NCBI GenBank assembly: GCA_900770075.1
Contig: CAAGIZ010000039.1
Coordinates: 1 to 14,961 of the forward strand
Length of the DNA: 14,961 bases
From: Spirochaetia bacterium
GTDB taxonomy: Bacteria > Spirochaetota > Spirochaetia > Treponematales > Treponemataceae
Reading direction: 5' to 3'
This document shows positions 8,203 to 14,754 of this stretch, one piece after another. How positions within the stretch are numbered: the stretch's first letter is position 1; each line of letters starts with the position of its first letter. Position numbers and translations under genes: made by a program. The notes beneath the pieces were generated by a model, which saw only the letters and a program-made list of their open reading frames with translations, was not told where the DNA came from and searched no databases.

Positions 8203-9390
8203 CTATTCAACTACAATAGAATAGATGTCTACACCGCCACCGGTTGCACCATTGCGGCTGAATACAACCTTTACATTGCCGTCTGCTACCGCAGTTGCCG
8301 TTAAAGTTTTCTTTGAACCGTCATCGCTTTTCAGTTTAAGATCTGCTGTTACTGTACCTACTGCGGCATTGGAGTCATCAAACAAACCAATCTGTCCCAG
8401 AGCTTCTTCAGTAAGACTTGATGATGCTACAACTTTATAAGTTACAGTAATTGTCTGCCCTGCTTTTACAGGAACTTTTACATAGCGGTCAGGTGTACCA
8501 CAGCTGGCTGAAATATCATCTGCTGAACCACCATTGTAATTGAGTGCAGTTACGCCCGCAGGATCTTCAGAGGCAGCACGGAATCTCAAAGTTCCGGCTT
8601 TAGAACTTTTCCAACCGATTGTCGCTCCGCTTGTAAGCACTTTTTCTGTCAATTCTGCTGCAACAGGGGTATTGTATACTTTTTTGGCAGTGTCATAAAC
8701 AAGACCAACACTATTAACATCTTCTGCTGAAATACCGCTTTCAAATGAATAAGTCACTGGCTCTGCTGGTGTTTCAGGTTCCGTAGGCTCTACCGGTGTT
8801 TCACCAGTTGTTTTTACGGTGTATGTTACTGTTGCGGCTTTTGGAGCGGCTGCGACTTTTTTGTAGGTCATGGTGTATTCTTCGCCGGTTTCTTCATCCT
8901 TGTCTGTAAGAGAGAAAGAAGTTTTGTCTTCCGCTACTGTTACAGTGACATTAACATCTTTTCCAGCTTCATCCTTATACGTAATCTTGATTGAAGAACC
9001 TTCGATAGCGTAGGTAAAATTTAAGATTTCGGTTTCGCTATAAGGAATGTCTTTGGAAGCTGTTACACCAGCAGTAAAAAGTGCTGCAATTTCGGTTTCA
9101 GCCTTAGCTTTATCCATCTCATACGTACTGCCATTTGTGCCGTCTTTGATGTGCACATAACTTGCCGCAGAAAACGTAAGCGTATAGACTTCTTCCTCAA
9201 CAACATCGTCTTCAAGAACCCAATAGGTGTTTTCGAAACTGTCACTTGTTTCTGAACCGCCGTTTCCTCCACCAGTTTCAGTGCCACCTGTTCCTGAATC
9301 GTCGCTATCGCTACCACTTGAGCAGGCAATAAAATTGGTCATTGCAAACACTGCCATGAGTGCCGCAGCAATCCTTAAAAATTTTTTCAT
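8203..9390 (-). CDS. Secreted modular lipoprotein of unknown function
   Basis: 395 residues. GGAGG lies 6 nt before the ATG. A lipoprotein signal peptide ends at the lipobox FIAC (C23). After it comes a flexible Ser/Gly/Thr/Asp linker (24-50). A first domain of about 120 residues follows (starts FENTYWVLED), made of alternating strands like a small beta-barrel or lipocalin-like sheet. A Pro/Thr/Glu linker at about 198-212 (GETPVEPTEPETPAEPV) leads into a second domain of about 180 residues ending in GGGVDIYSIVVE. That ending is common in extracellular beta-sandwich, carbohydrate-binding-like modules of treponeme surface proteins, but I see no catalytic residues. The architecture suggests a cell-surface adhesin or binding protein. 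Upstream there is a TACAAT -10 candidate (9417-9412) and a run of seven C (9455-9449 on this strand). It is transcribed alone and closed by a strong terminator. Confidence 0.87.
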   Translation of the reverse strand: MKKFLRIAAALMAVFAMTNFIACSSGSDSDDSGTGGTETGGGNGGSETSDSFENTYWVLEDDVVEEEVYTLTFSAASYVHIKDGTNGSTYEMDKAKAETEIAALFTAGVTASKDIPYSETEILNFTYAIEGSSIKITYKDEAGKDVNVTVTVAEDKTSFSLTDKDEETGEEYTMTYKKVAAAPKAATVTYTVKTTGETPVEPTEPETPAEPVTYSFESGISAEDVNSVGLVYDTAKKVYNTPVAAELTEKVLTSGATIGWKSSKAGTLRFRAASEDPAGVTALNYNGGSADDISASCGTPDRYVKVPVKAGQTITVTYKVVASSSLTEEALGQIGLFDDSNAAVGTVTADLKLKSDDGSKKTLTATAVADGNVKVVFSRNGATGGGVDIYSIVVE

Positions 9391-9497
9391 AAATTTCCTC
9401 CAAGAAACTTTATTGTACGTAAAGGATAATGCAGGTTTTGTGGAAAATGGGGGGGTATTTGCACAATACCGACTTTTTTTTAAGACAAAAAACCCGT

Positions 9498-9525
9498 TTG
9501 ACAGTTTGTAATACAGGCATATACT
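9498..9525 (+). promoter_or_regulatory. Sigma-70-type promoter of the antitoxin gene
   Basis: A perfect TTGACA (9498-9503) and TATACT (9520-9525, 5 of 6 matches to consensus) are separated by 16 bp. The expected transcription start is near 9532, followed by GGAGG at 9542-9546 and the ATG at 9555. This is the best match to a housekeeping promoter in the window. Confidence 0.82.
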
Positions 9526-9536
9526 GTATTACAAAC
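9504..9536. promoter_or_regulatory. Perfect 13+13 bp palindromic operator overlapping the promoter
   Basis: GTTTGTAATACAG (9504-9516) is matched exactly by its reverse complement CTGTATTACAAAC (9524-9536) around a 7-bp AT-rich centre. It begins right after the -35 box and covers the -10 box, so a bound protein would block transcription. The downstream gene encodes a ribbon-helix-helix protein, the family that commonly represses its own promoter at such sites; that pairing is inference. Confidence 0.8.
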
Positions 9537-9554
9537 ACTAGCGGAGGCAACAAA

Positions 9555-9782
9555 ATGACGGCAACGGCAACATTCAGGACAAAACCGGAACTAAAAAGCA
9601 GAATCGATTTTCTTGCAAAAGAAACCCACAGACCGGCAAGTTTTTACTACAATCTGCTTCTGGAAGATTATCTGGACGATTTGGAAGACATCTACCTTTC
9701 TGAACAGTTTTTGACAGAAATCCGAAGCGGCAGGCAGAAAACCCACGCCGCCGATGAAGTCTTTGCCGAGGCCGGCTTATGA
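9555..9782 (+). CDS. RelB/CopG-type ribbon-helix-helix antitoxin-like protein
   Basis: 75 residues. GGAGG lies 8 nt before the chosen ATG; a longer in-frame start at 9429 would run through the promoter and operator and is rejected. The N-terminal strand ATATFRTKPELKSRIDFLAK followed by helix KETHRPASFYYNLLLEDYL is the classic ribbon-helix-helix DNA-binding and dimer unit. The C-terminal part (YLSEQFLTEIRSGRQKTHAADEVFAEAGL) matches the toxin-neutralising tail of RelB-like antitoxins, where a conserved motif of this kind precedes the stop. The stop is arranged as ATGA, the usual overlap with a toxin gene, but the overlapping frame (MTVFFAENNSALQRS) ends after 15 codons and does not resemble a RelE toxin. 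The gene therefore looks like an orphan antitoxin, either a solo repressor or a remnant. Confidence 0.85.
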   Translation: MTATATFRTKPELKSRIDFLAKETHRPASFYYNLLLEDYLDDLEDIYLSEQFLTEIRSGRQKTHAADEVFAEAGL

Positions 9783-9819
9783 CAGTTTTTTTTGCCGAAA
9801 ATAATTCCGCACTACAGAG

Positions 9820-9990
9820 GTCTTAGCCCGGATTGGAGCCCCGTAGTTGGGGCCGGCAAAGGGTGCGGGAGCGAAGTGTTTTATTTTGCTGTAACTGGCT
9901 GTAAAGTCTGTTTTTTTGCCGGCGCCAATGAGCGGACAGCGAAGGGCGGAAAGCCGGTGAACAGGCAAATGCAGTGCAGGCCGGCTGGCG
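9820..9990 (-). repeat. GC-rich palindromic intergenic element A (diverged repeat copy)
   Basis: The gap between the antitoxin and the solute-binding protein is filled by GC-rich sequence with the hairpin GCCCC-GTAGTT-GGGGC (9838-9853). Read on the minus strand it carries GGCTTTCCGCCCTTCGCTGTC then CTCAT (9955-9928), and later GCTCCAATCC (9839-9830). The same two blocks, slightly changed and in the same order, occur on the plus strand at 14606-14640 and 14686-14695. A 95-codon frame across it has no ribosome binding site and is not considered a gene. Confidence 0.6.
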
Positions 9991-10081
9991 GTTCTTTTTC
10001 CGGTGATGCGCTCCAGCATAAAAATAAAAAAATCTTTGACCGGGAACTTTTTCCGTTTTTTCCGTTTATAATCGCTTAAAA

Positions 10082-11377
10082 ATGAGTTATAATAGAAAAA
10101 TGAGTATGTTTTTGCGGGCTTGTTTTTTTGCTTTTCTCTGTTTTTGCGGTTTTTGCCCTGTTTTTTCCGGCTGCAAGGCTGGTGATGAGGCTCCCGGTTC
10201 TTTTATAATCTGGACTGACCGGGCGGAATTTGTTTCTTACTGTGAACTTTTTAATTCGGTTCAGGACAAGACCAAGGCTGTGGTGGTTTTTAAAGAAAGG
10301 CTTGCCCTCTCCCTTCCTCCGGCAAAAGATGAAGAAAAACCCGACCTTATTGCCGGTTCCTGGCTTAAAAACGACAAAACCCGCAAACTTTTCCGGCCGC
10401 TGGACAGTCTTTTAAGCCCCGACTGCATCGACACTTCCAGTTTTTACGCTCCCCTAATCGAATACGGCAAAATTTCCGGCAGTCAGTACCTGCTTCCGGT
10501 GAGTTTTAACCTTCCGCTTTTTGTTTTTTCTTCCAAAAACGAGGATAAAATTCCGAATCAGTTTTCCCTTTCCCTCGACCAGATAAAGGAGATTTCCGGG
10601 GAATTCAACTCCGTAAACAGCAAGGGTTTCTACACGCTCATGGGTTTCGGGCCTTCCTGGGACGACGAATTTCTGTACGAGGCAACGAAGGAATTCGGTC
10701 AGTGCTTTAAGCAGAAGGGCACAAGTTTTGTCTGGAACGAAAAACTGCTTTCTGAAGCGGTGGAGTACATCCGCAACTGGACTTCCGAAAAAAACACTTC
10801 CACTTCGGCGGAGCAGGATTTTGAATTTAAATACCTTTACACTCCAAAATACAGGCAGATTGCCGAAGGCCGTACCCTCTTTGCCTATACCACCAGCGAT
10901 GAGCTTTTTAAGATTTCTTTTGACCAGCTGGGAGGTGTGGATTTCCGCTGGCTTTCTGTGGCGGGGGGAATTCCTGCTGAGGACGACCTTGTTTCTATTG
11001 CCCTCTACAAAAATGCCGGGAACCCAAGGCAGGCGGAAGAGTTTATACGGTGGTTTTTTCAGGAAGCTAACCAGAAAGTCCTTTTGGAGAGGGCTGCGGC
11101 TATGCAGCTGGACACGGCCACCTTCGGAATTGCAGGAGGTTTTTCTTCTATCCGCGGCGTAAACGAGCACGTTTTTCCTGCCTTTTACAGGAATTTGCTG
11201 GGGAACCTTCCTACGGAAGACAAGATTACGGCTCCAGAGGCTTTTCCGGCAAGGTGGCAGAGCTTGAAAGAGCGGGTGATTTTTCCCTATCTGAACGATG
11301 CCATTAAAACTGACAGCGACAGGAAGAATTTATCTATGGAATCCCTTTTAAACACCTGGTCAAAGCAGTTTGACTAA
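10082..11377 (+). CDS. Extracellular solute-binding lipoprotein, ABC transporter type, orphan
   Basis: 431 residues from the first ATG; a second in-frame ATG at 10100 also leaves a full signal sequence. A long hydrophobic signal peptide ends in the lipobox FSGC (C31). The mature part begins with IIWTDRAEFVSYCELFN and contains KPDLIAGSWLKND, the SFYAPLIEYGKISGSQYLLPVSFNLPLFVFS block and later RQAEEFIRWFFQEANQKVLLE. These match the two-lobe family 1 periplasmic binding proteins for sugars and related solutes, in their usual order. The bound solute cannot be inferred. No permease or ATPase gene is next to it, so it would have to work with a transporter elsewhere. Neither ATG has a Shine-Dalgarno sequence, and a TATAAT hexamer lies shortly upstream of each (10067-10072 and 10088-10093). 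No terminator separates it from the next small gene. Confidence 0.85.
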   Translation: MSYNRKMSMFLRACFFAFLCFCGFCPVFSGCKAGDEAPGSFIIWTDRAEFVSYCELFNSVQDKTKAVVVFKERLALSLPPAKDEEKPDLIAGSWLKNDKTRKLFRPLDSLLSPDCIDTSSFYAPLIEYGKISGSQYLLPVSFNLPLFVFSSKNEDKIPNQFSLSLDQIKEISGEFNSVNSKGFYTLMGFGPSWDDEFLYEATKEFGQCFKQKGTSFVWNEKLLSEAVEYIRNWTSEKNTSTSAEQDFEFKYLYTPKYRQIAEGRTLFAYTTSDELFKISFDQLGGVDFRWLSVAGGIPAEDDLVSIALYKNAGNPRQAEEFIRWFFQEANQKVLLERAAAMQLDTATFGIAGGFSSIRGVNEHVFPAFYRNLLGNLPTEDKITAPEAFPARWQSLKERVIFPYLNDAIKTDSDRKNLSMESLLNTWSKQFD

Positions 11378-11418
11378 TTTTTACCAATAACTAATTAACT
11401 TATATGGAAGATTTTAAA

Positions 11419-11637
11419 ATGAACAGCAAAAACATCTCTCAGGACGAACTGAACAGCCTCATAAAAGCGGAACGCTCTCAGAACAGGAAAACTTCCCGGA
11501 AAACTTCCAGGATAACTTTCCGGACGGAAGAACTTTTGCAGAAACTTTCCCAAAAAAAGCAGGAATTTTCCGAGCAACTGAAGGAAGAACGCATTTCCCT
11601 GAAGCAGGAAGAAGTGGATTTTCTTTTGAACAGGTAG
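11419..11637 (+). CDS. Small charged helical protein with FliM/FliN-like terminal motifs
   Basis: 72 residues from the chosen start. The frame also has an ATG at 11404, but only the one at 11419 has a purine-rich GGAAG upstream. There is no signal peptide or membrane segment. The protein is Lys/Arg/Glu/Gln-rich and probably one or two long helices. Residues 6-15, ISQDELNSLI, and the C-terminal residues 61-71, LKQEEVDFLLN, both resemble the N-terminal LSQDEIDxLL peptide of the flagellar switch proteins FliM and FliN, the peptide that in FliM binds phospho-CheY. Between them is a basic stretch with a short duplication (KTSRKTSRITFRTEELL). It starts 41 nt after the solute-binding protein gene on the same strand and may be co-transcribed. 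It has no close family that I recognise. The coding call rests on frame, composition and the motifs. Confidence 0.58.
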   Translation: MNSKNISQDELNSLIKAERSQNRKTSRKTSRITFRTEELLQKLSQKKQEFSEQLKEERISLKQEEVDFLLNR

Positions 11638-11641
11638 GCGG

Positions 11642-11665
11642 TTTGACCGGAGATGTGCGGTCAAA
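11642..11665. promoter_or_regulatory. 8+8 bp inverted repeat TTTGACCG / CGGTCAAA
   Basis: Perfect arms (11642-11649 and 11658-11665) with an 8-nt spacer, 4 nt after the stop of the small helical protein. No T-run follows, so it is a poor intrinsic terminator. TTTGACCGG also occurs singly at 10035 and 12262, and a half-site-like CCGTCAAA follows at 11678-11685, so a protein-binding site is possible. Confidence 0.45.
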
Positions 11666-11778
11666 TTGCACAAATTGCCGTCAAAGCACTCAAAACTCCC
11701 CCCCCCAAAAAAAAAACTTTCACATTTTTTTCAAGCCTCTAAACTAAATTTTTATTTTTCCGAAAATTTAAAAAGAAA

Positions 11779-11826
11779 CACCTCCCGAAAATCACAAAAG
11801 ACGGTTTTTTAGAGGTGCACAAGAGG
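11779..11826 (+). promoter_or_regulatory. 5' leader hairpin next to the ribosome binding site of the 129-residue gene
   Basis: CACCTC (11779-11784) can pair with GAGGTG (11812-11817), and the adjoining CCG with CGG (11785-11787 with 11802-11804). The true Shine-Dalgarno AGAGG (11822-11826) repeats the same core a few bases later, so the CACCTC arm could pair with either. A role in translation control is inference. Confidence 0.35.
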
Positions 11827-11833
11827 TTGAATT

Positions 11834-12223
11834 ATGGTCGATTCTATTTCTTTAAATGCTTATTCTTACGGCGGAATTTTAAGCGGCAACTCAGGAAAAC
11901 TCTACGTTCCTGTAAGCCCCGGCTCCGTAATATATTCTCAGTTTGACCATATCTCAGGCGTTGCTTCCCCAAGCCCGGAAAGAGGCGTGTCCGTAAGCAA
12001 AATTCAGATTTTAAATTCCCTCTTAAACCAGCTTATTTCCATGCGGAACCAGCCGAAGATGCAGTTTTCGGACGACGGCTCTCTGGACAGCGACCAGATG
12101 GAAAGCCTTATTCAAAACTACCAGTCTCAAATCCAGAACGAGATAGAAAAAGCCAGGGAAACAGGCTACGGTCTTGCAGGGCTCCAGCCGGAAACAGGTC
12201 AGATACTGAACCTGTCCGCATAA
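11834..12223 (+). CDS. Unrecognised 129-residue soluble protein
   Basis: 129 residues. GAGGTT lies 7 nt before the ATG, giving a clear start. There is no signal peptide or membrane helix. The first 50 residues are Ser/Gly/Tyr/Val-rich without strong helix (SYGGILSGNSGKLYVPVSP). Two helices follow, at about 53-70 (VSKIQILNSLLNQLISMR) and 86-115 (DSDQMESLIQNYQSQIQNEIEKA), and the end GYGLAGLQPETGQILNLSA is short and extended. I recognise no domain or catalytic motif, and there is no paralogue in the window. It stands alone between two C9 tracts (11698-11706 and 12251-12259), with a folded leader upstream. Codon use and the ribosome binding site support a real gene. It may be a lineage-specific treponeme protein; function unknown. 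Confidence 0.75.
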   Translation: MVDSISLNAYSYGGILSGNSGKLYVPVSPGSVIYSQFDHISGVASPSPERGVSVSKIQILNSLLNQLISMRNQPKMQFSDDGSLDSDQMESLIQNYQSQIQNEIEKARETGYGLAGLQPETGQILNLSA

Positions 12224-12388
12224 TCAGTTTTCTCGAATTCTCCCGAAATGCCCCCCCCCGTTTTGACCGGGAGTGTCATTTTTTCGAAAAGACAGGCACT
12301 TTTTACCCGGAACTTTAATTTTGCCTGCCCTGGCACTGTCGCTTCTCCCCCCAGCCACCGCTTCACTTGCACCAATTTGCCCCGCTGT

Positions 12389-13762
12389 TTAATAATGAAA
12401 AATTCCGTCCATCCACTCAAAACGCCTTTCGCACCAGTCTGCCAGATATTCAACTTCGCTCTGGTAGGTTTTTCTCTGGCGGTAACCGGGTGCTCTCGGC
12501 CAGATTGCGCTTCCAAGCAAGTGCCAAACGCTGTCGTTCATTTCGCCGGCGGCATCCAGCAGCCTTCCCTGCTCCCGAAGCCAGTCAATCGAAGCCTTCA
12601 AATCGTCCCTCGTTTCGTTCCACCGCTTTACGACGGCAGCCAGAAAATCATAGTCGTTAAAAAGCCGGTGGTACCAGGCATTCTGGTTTATCAAAAAGCC
12701 TTCGTGGTCGGCAGGCATAGTTGAGTTTTTGGAAAAATCAAAAATCCTGAACATCTGAAGCCAGGCACTGTTGCTTACGAGGGAGGTCATGGAACTTACA
12801 CCGGTGGAACTTTCCCCGCTGTTGCCGAAAGCTATGTCGTGATCCCAGGAGGGGCCCATAAAAAGCTTCTGCTTTTCGTAGTCGTAGCGCATAAACACGG
12901 AATTGTAAAATTTTGCATCGTAGTTTTTTGAAAATTCAGCCAGCAGGTACCAGTCCACAAAGGAATCTGCATCCAGATACTGCCGGTAGGTTCCGTCTTC
13001 TTCAAATTCGCTGCTAAAAAGCCTGTTTTCCAGTTCGACTATCTTTCCAGCCCACTTTTCGTAGTCTTCCTGGGTGGATTTTGGAGAGCGGATGTGGAAT
13101 CGCAGGCCTGTGGGGCTTAAAAACGAGTATGGACGTCCGCCGTGGCTGTCAATTTCAGCCAGAAAGCCTTCTCCGCCAAATTCCACCCTGTTTTTTTCCA
13201 CCTCAACCTTTTCGGAAAGTGAATAAAGACCCCGATATTTACCGTTTATAAAGAGGGTTACAAACTCAGACCGGGGATTCCAGCCCATCCTGTTCCAAAC
13301 CTTGTGGGTAAGGTATTCGGCATAAAAATTGCGCAGCATGGAGCGGTCGCAGGAATTTGCCAGCAAAATCCATTTTTGCGCGCCTGCCATTCCCAAAAGT
13401 TCCTGAGGTTTTTCCAGTTTTAAGAGGTAGGGCTTTTTTTTAGTAAAGGTGGTCTTCCATGTTGAATTTCCGTGTCCCCGAACCTTGCAGTCCCCGGAAA
13501 CCACCCGGACAACCGACGATTTTTTTCCGTCATCCAATTCCGAAAGGGTAAAATTCCCCTTTATGTATTCTTCCTTGCTTAAAATTTCCTTGTTTTTTCT
13601 GGTATTTATTTCCAGAACAGGAAGTCCAAGAGACTTGCAGTCTTCAAAGGTTATTTCCTGTTCAGAAGAAACCACAAAGACAAAGATACAGGCCGCAGAA
13701 AGCAGGAGAAAAAGCAGGCCAAAGCCCGCAGAATACCTTTTTATTCCAGTAAATCTGTTCAT
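12389..13762 (-). CDS. CotH kinase family protein, N-terminally membrane anchored
   Basis: 457 residues. A hydrophobic segment at 13-32 after basic residues is a signal anchor, so the main body lies outside the cytoplasm. CotH-family landmarks appear in order: the opening VRGHGNSTW (94-102) with KKPYLLKL (109-116), WILLANSCDRSMLRN (131-145), FINGKYRGLYSLSEKVE (171-187), DSFVDWYLLAEFSKNYDAKFYNS (around 266-288), and the metal-binding-type GPSWDHDIAFGN (303-314, D307 and D309). Family knowledge: bacterial CotH (spore coat) and Legionella/eukaryotic relatives are atypical protein kinases; most bacterial members are uncharacterised. All key positions seem intact. AGGGG lies about 11 nt upstream of the ATG. 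It is the last of three same-strand genes after the VTC end and the DUF4956 gene, separated from the latter by 69 nt. No clear terminator is visible after its stop. Confidence 0.92.
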   Translation of the reverse strand: MNRFTGIKRYSAGFGLLFLLLSAACIFVFVVSSEQEITFEDCKSLGLPVLEINTRKNKEILSKEEYIKGNFTLSELDDGKKSSVVRVVSGDCKVRGHGNSTWKTTFTKKKPYLLKLEKPQELLGMAGAQKWILLANSCDRSMLRNFYAEYLTHKVWNRMGWNPRSEFVTLFINGKYRGLYSLSEKVEVEKNRVEFGGEGFLAEIDSHGGRPYSFLSPTGLRFHIRSPKSTQEDYEKWAGKIVELENRLFSSEFEEDGTYRQYLDADSFVDWYLLAEFSKNYDAKFYNSVFMRYDYEKQKLFMGPSWDHDIAFGNSGESSTGVSSMTSLVSNSAWLQMFRIFDFSKNSTMPADHEGFLINQNAWYHRLFNDYDFLAAVVKRWNETRDDLKASIDWLREQGRLLDAAGEMNDSVWHLLGSAIWPRAPGYRQRKTYQSEVEYLADWCERRFEWMDGIFHY

Positions 13763-13831
13763 ATTTTTCGGTACCCCTGTTTTTAGCCATGTTTTTTTAA
13801 ATCTTCGACACGCCAGTGCCGCAAACCCCTG

Positions 13832-14509
13832 CTAGTAAGTTACCTCACCGTCGTGGGCAAGAATCGTAGAAGAAGCAACATTTTCCAGAGCCGCAATTTC
13901 CTGCAGAAGGGAAGAATCGTCCGAAGAGCGGATTTCTACCACCATATTGAGCTTGCCGTTAGAAAGAGCACGGCTTTTTACAGCAAAATTATTCTTGCAG
14001 TACTTGTTTACAAGAGCCATTACAGCCTTTTCCAGTTCATAACCGCTACCAGAAACCATAAGGATTTTAGGAGCCTTTGCAACAGGCAGCCTGTCCAGAA
14101 CAAAAAGGGCAACAGTCAGCACAAAAGAAAGGACGCAGGAAATCTGGGCAAGCCCCGCCCCGCAGATAATTCCAGTGGAAATAGCCCAGAAGAGAAAAAC
14201 CAGATCCATAGGGTCTTTTATGGCAGTCCTGAAGCGGACGATGGAAAGAGCACCGACCATACCAAGAGAAATTACAACGCTGGACTGAATCGTAAGGATA
14301 ACACCGGCAGTAATCAATACCAGGGCAGGAAGAGCAATGTTAAAAGACTTTGAATAAAAAGTTCTTCTGGTCAAAAGCCTGTAGGCAAAAAAGATGTAAA
14401 GGGCAAAAACCGAAGCAATCATAAACACAACGATAATGTTTTCCGGCGTTGCATCGTACCTTGTAAAACCCTGAATGAAAGACTTCTTAAAAATATCCTT
14501 AAAACCCAT
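13832..14509 (-). CDS. DUF4956 family membrane protein
   Basis: 225 residues. A TTG 12 nt upstream is possible in frame but lies on the Shine-Dalgarno (GGAGG, 5 nt before the ATG at 14509), so the ATG is used. After an amphipathic start, four membrane helices are predicted at about 24-46, 56-76, 102-120 and 122-142. Between the second and third is the family signature GALSIVRFRTAIKDPMDLVFLF. Residues 143-225 form a soluble ferredoxin-like alpha/beta tail (KILMVSGSGYELEKAVMAL, then LNMVVEIRSSDDS). Family knowledge: DUF4956 proteins are usually encoded beside VTC-type polyphosphate polymerases and CotH kinases, as here; no function is established. A role in making, moving or sensing polyphosphate at the membrane is inference from this context. 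Confidence 0.92.
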   Translation of the reverse strand: MGFKDIFKKSFIQGFTRYDATPENIIVVFMIASVFALYIFFAYRLLTRRTFYSKSFNIALPALVLITAGVILTIQSSVVISLGMVGALSIVRFRTAIKDPMDLVFLFWAISTGIICGAGLAQISCVLSFVLTVALFVLDRLPVAKAPKILMVSGSGYELEKAVMALVNKYCKNNFAVKSRALSNGKLNMVVEIRSSDDSSLLQEIAALENVASSTILAHDGEVTY

Positions 14510-14573
14510 AAAAACCTCCAATTTGTTCTTTTTTTTCTATACTTTATTTTGTTTTGTTTTTAATTTTCTTTTT

Positions 14574-14703
14574 CGGGCGGCTTTTTGCCGTTTCGGCAAA
14601 AACCAGGCTTTCCGCACTTCGCCGTCTTGCGCGGCTCATCCAAAACAGCGGGCTAAAGCCCCCTGTTTTGGACTGCTTCGCAGGTGCTTCAATCCTATGC
14701 CGC
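14574..14703 (+). repeat. GC-rich palindromic intergenic element B (diverged repeat copy)
   Basis: Located inside the operon between the polyphosphate polymerase and DUF4956 genes. It holds the perfect hairpin TTTTTGCCG-TTT-CGGCAAAAA (14582-14602), then GGCTTTCCGCACTTCGCCGTC (14606-14626) and CTCATC. A long hairpin follows with arms TCCAAAACAG and CTGTTTTGGA (14639-14672), whose inside also pairs (GGGCT with AGCCC). GCTTCAATCC (14686-14695) comes next. The two conserved blocks match element A in order and orientation. No T-run follows the hairpins, so they are not simple terminators. Confidence 0.62.
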
Positions 14704-14754
14704 AAGGCATAGCCGTGCTTAAGGCATAGCCGTGCTTAAGGCATAGCCGTGCTC
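14704..14754 (+). repeat. Triplicated 17-bp tandem repeat AAGGCATAGCCGTGCTT
   Basis: Three head-to-tail copies (14704-14720, 14721-14737, 14738-14754); the third differs only in its last base. The first copy also forms the hairpin CTATGCC-GCAA-GGCATAG with the sequence just before it (14695-14712), with a GNRA-type loop on the plus strand. The stop codon of the polyphosphate polymerase fragment lies at the boundary of copies two and three. The unit has no spacers, so it is not a CRISPR array. Confidence 0.93.

Noticed and set aside
9779..9826. 15-codon frame (MTVFFAENNSALQRS) overlapping the antitoxin stop
   Set aside because: It could be the start of a lost toxin, but it is too short and unlike known toxin N-termini to be called a pseudogene.
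9792..10079. 95-codon plus-strand open frame after the antitoxin, a possible toxin
   Set aside because: It has no ribosome binding site, starts in a different frame from the ATGA overlap, is Gly/Cys-rich without a RelE fold, and lies on the repeat element.
12224..12388. Possible bidirectional terminator between the 129-residue gene and the CotH gene
   Set aside because: CAGGCA/TGCCTG has a 26-nt spacer, and the C9 tract pairs only imperfectly with GGGAGTG before a short T-run; neither is convincing.
12248..12724. 158-codon plus-strand open frame over the 3' end of the CotH gene
   Set aside because: It is antisense to a well-supported gene, has no start signal, and its composition is that of a shadow frame.
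14704..14754. Possible CRISPR array
   Set aside because: The three copies are directly adjacent with no spacers, and there are no cas genes in the window.
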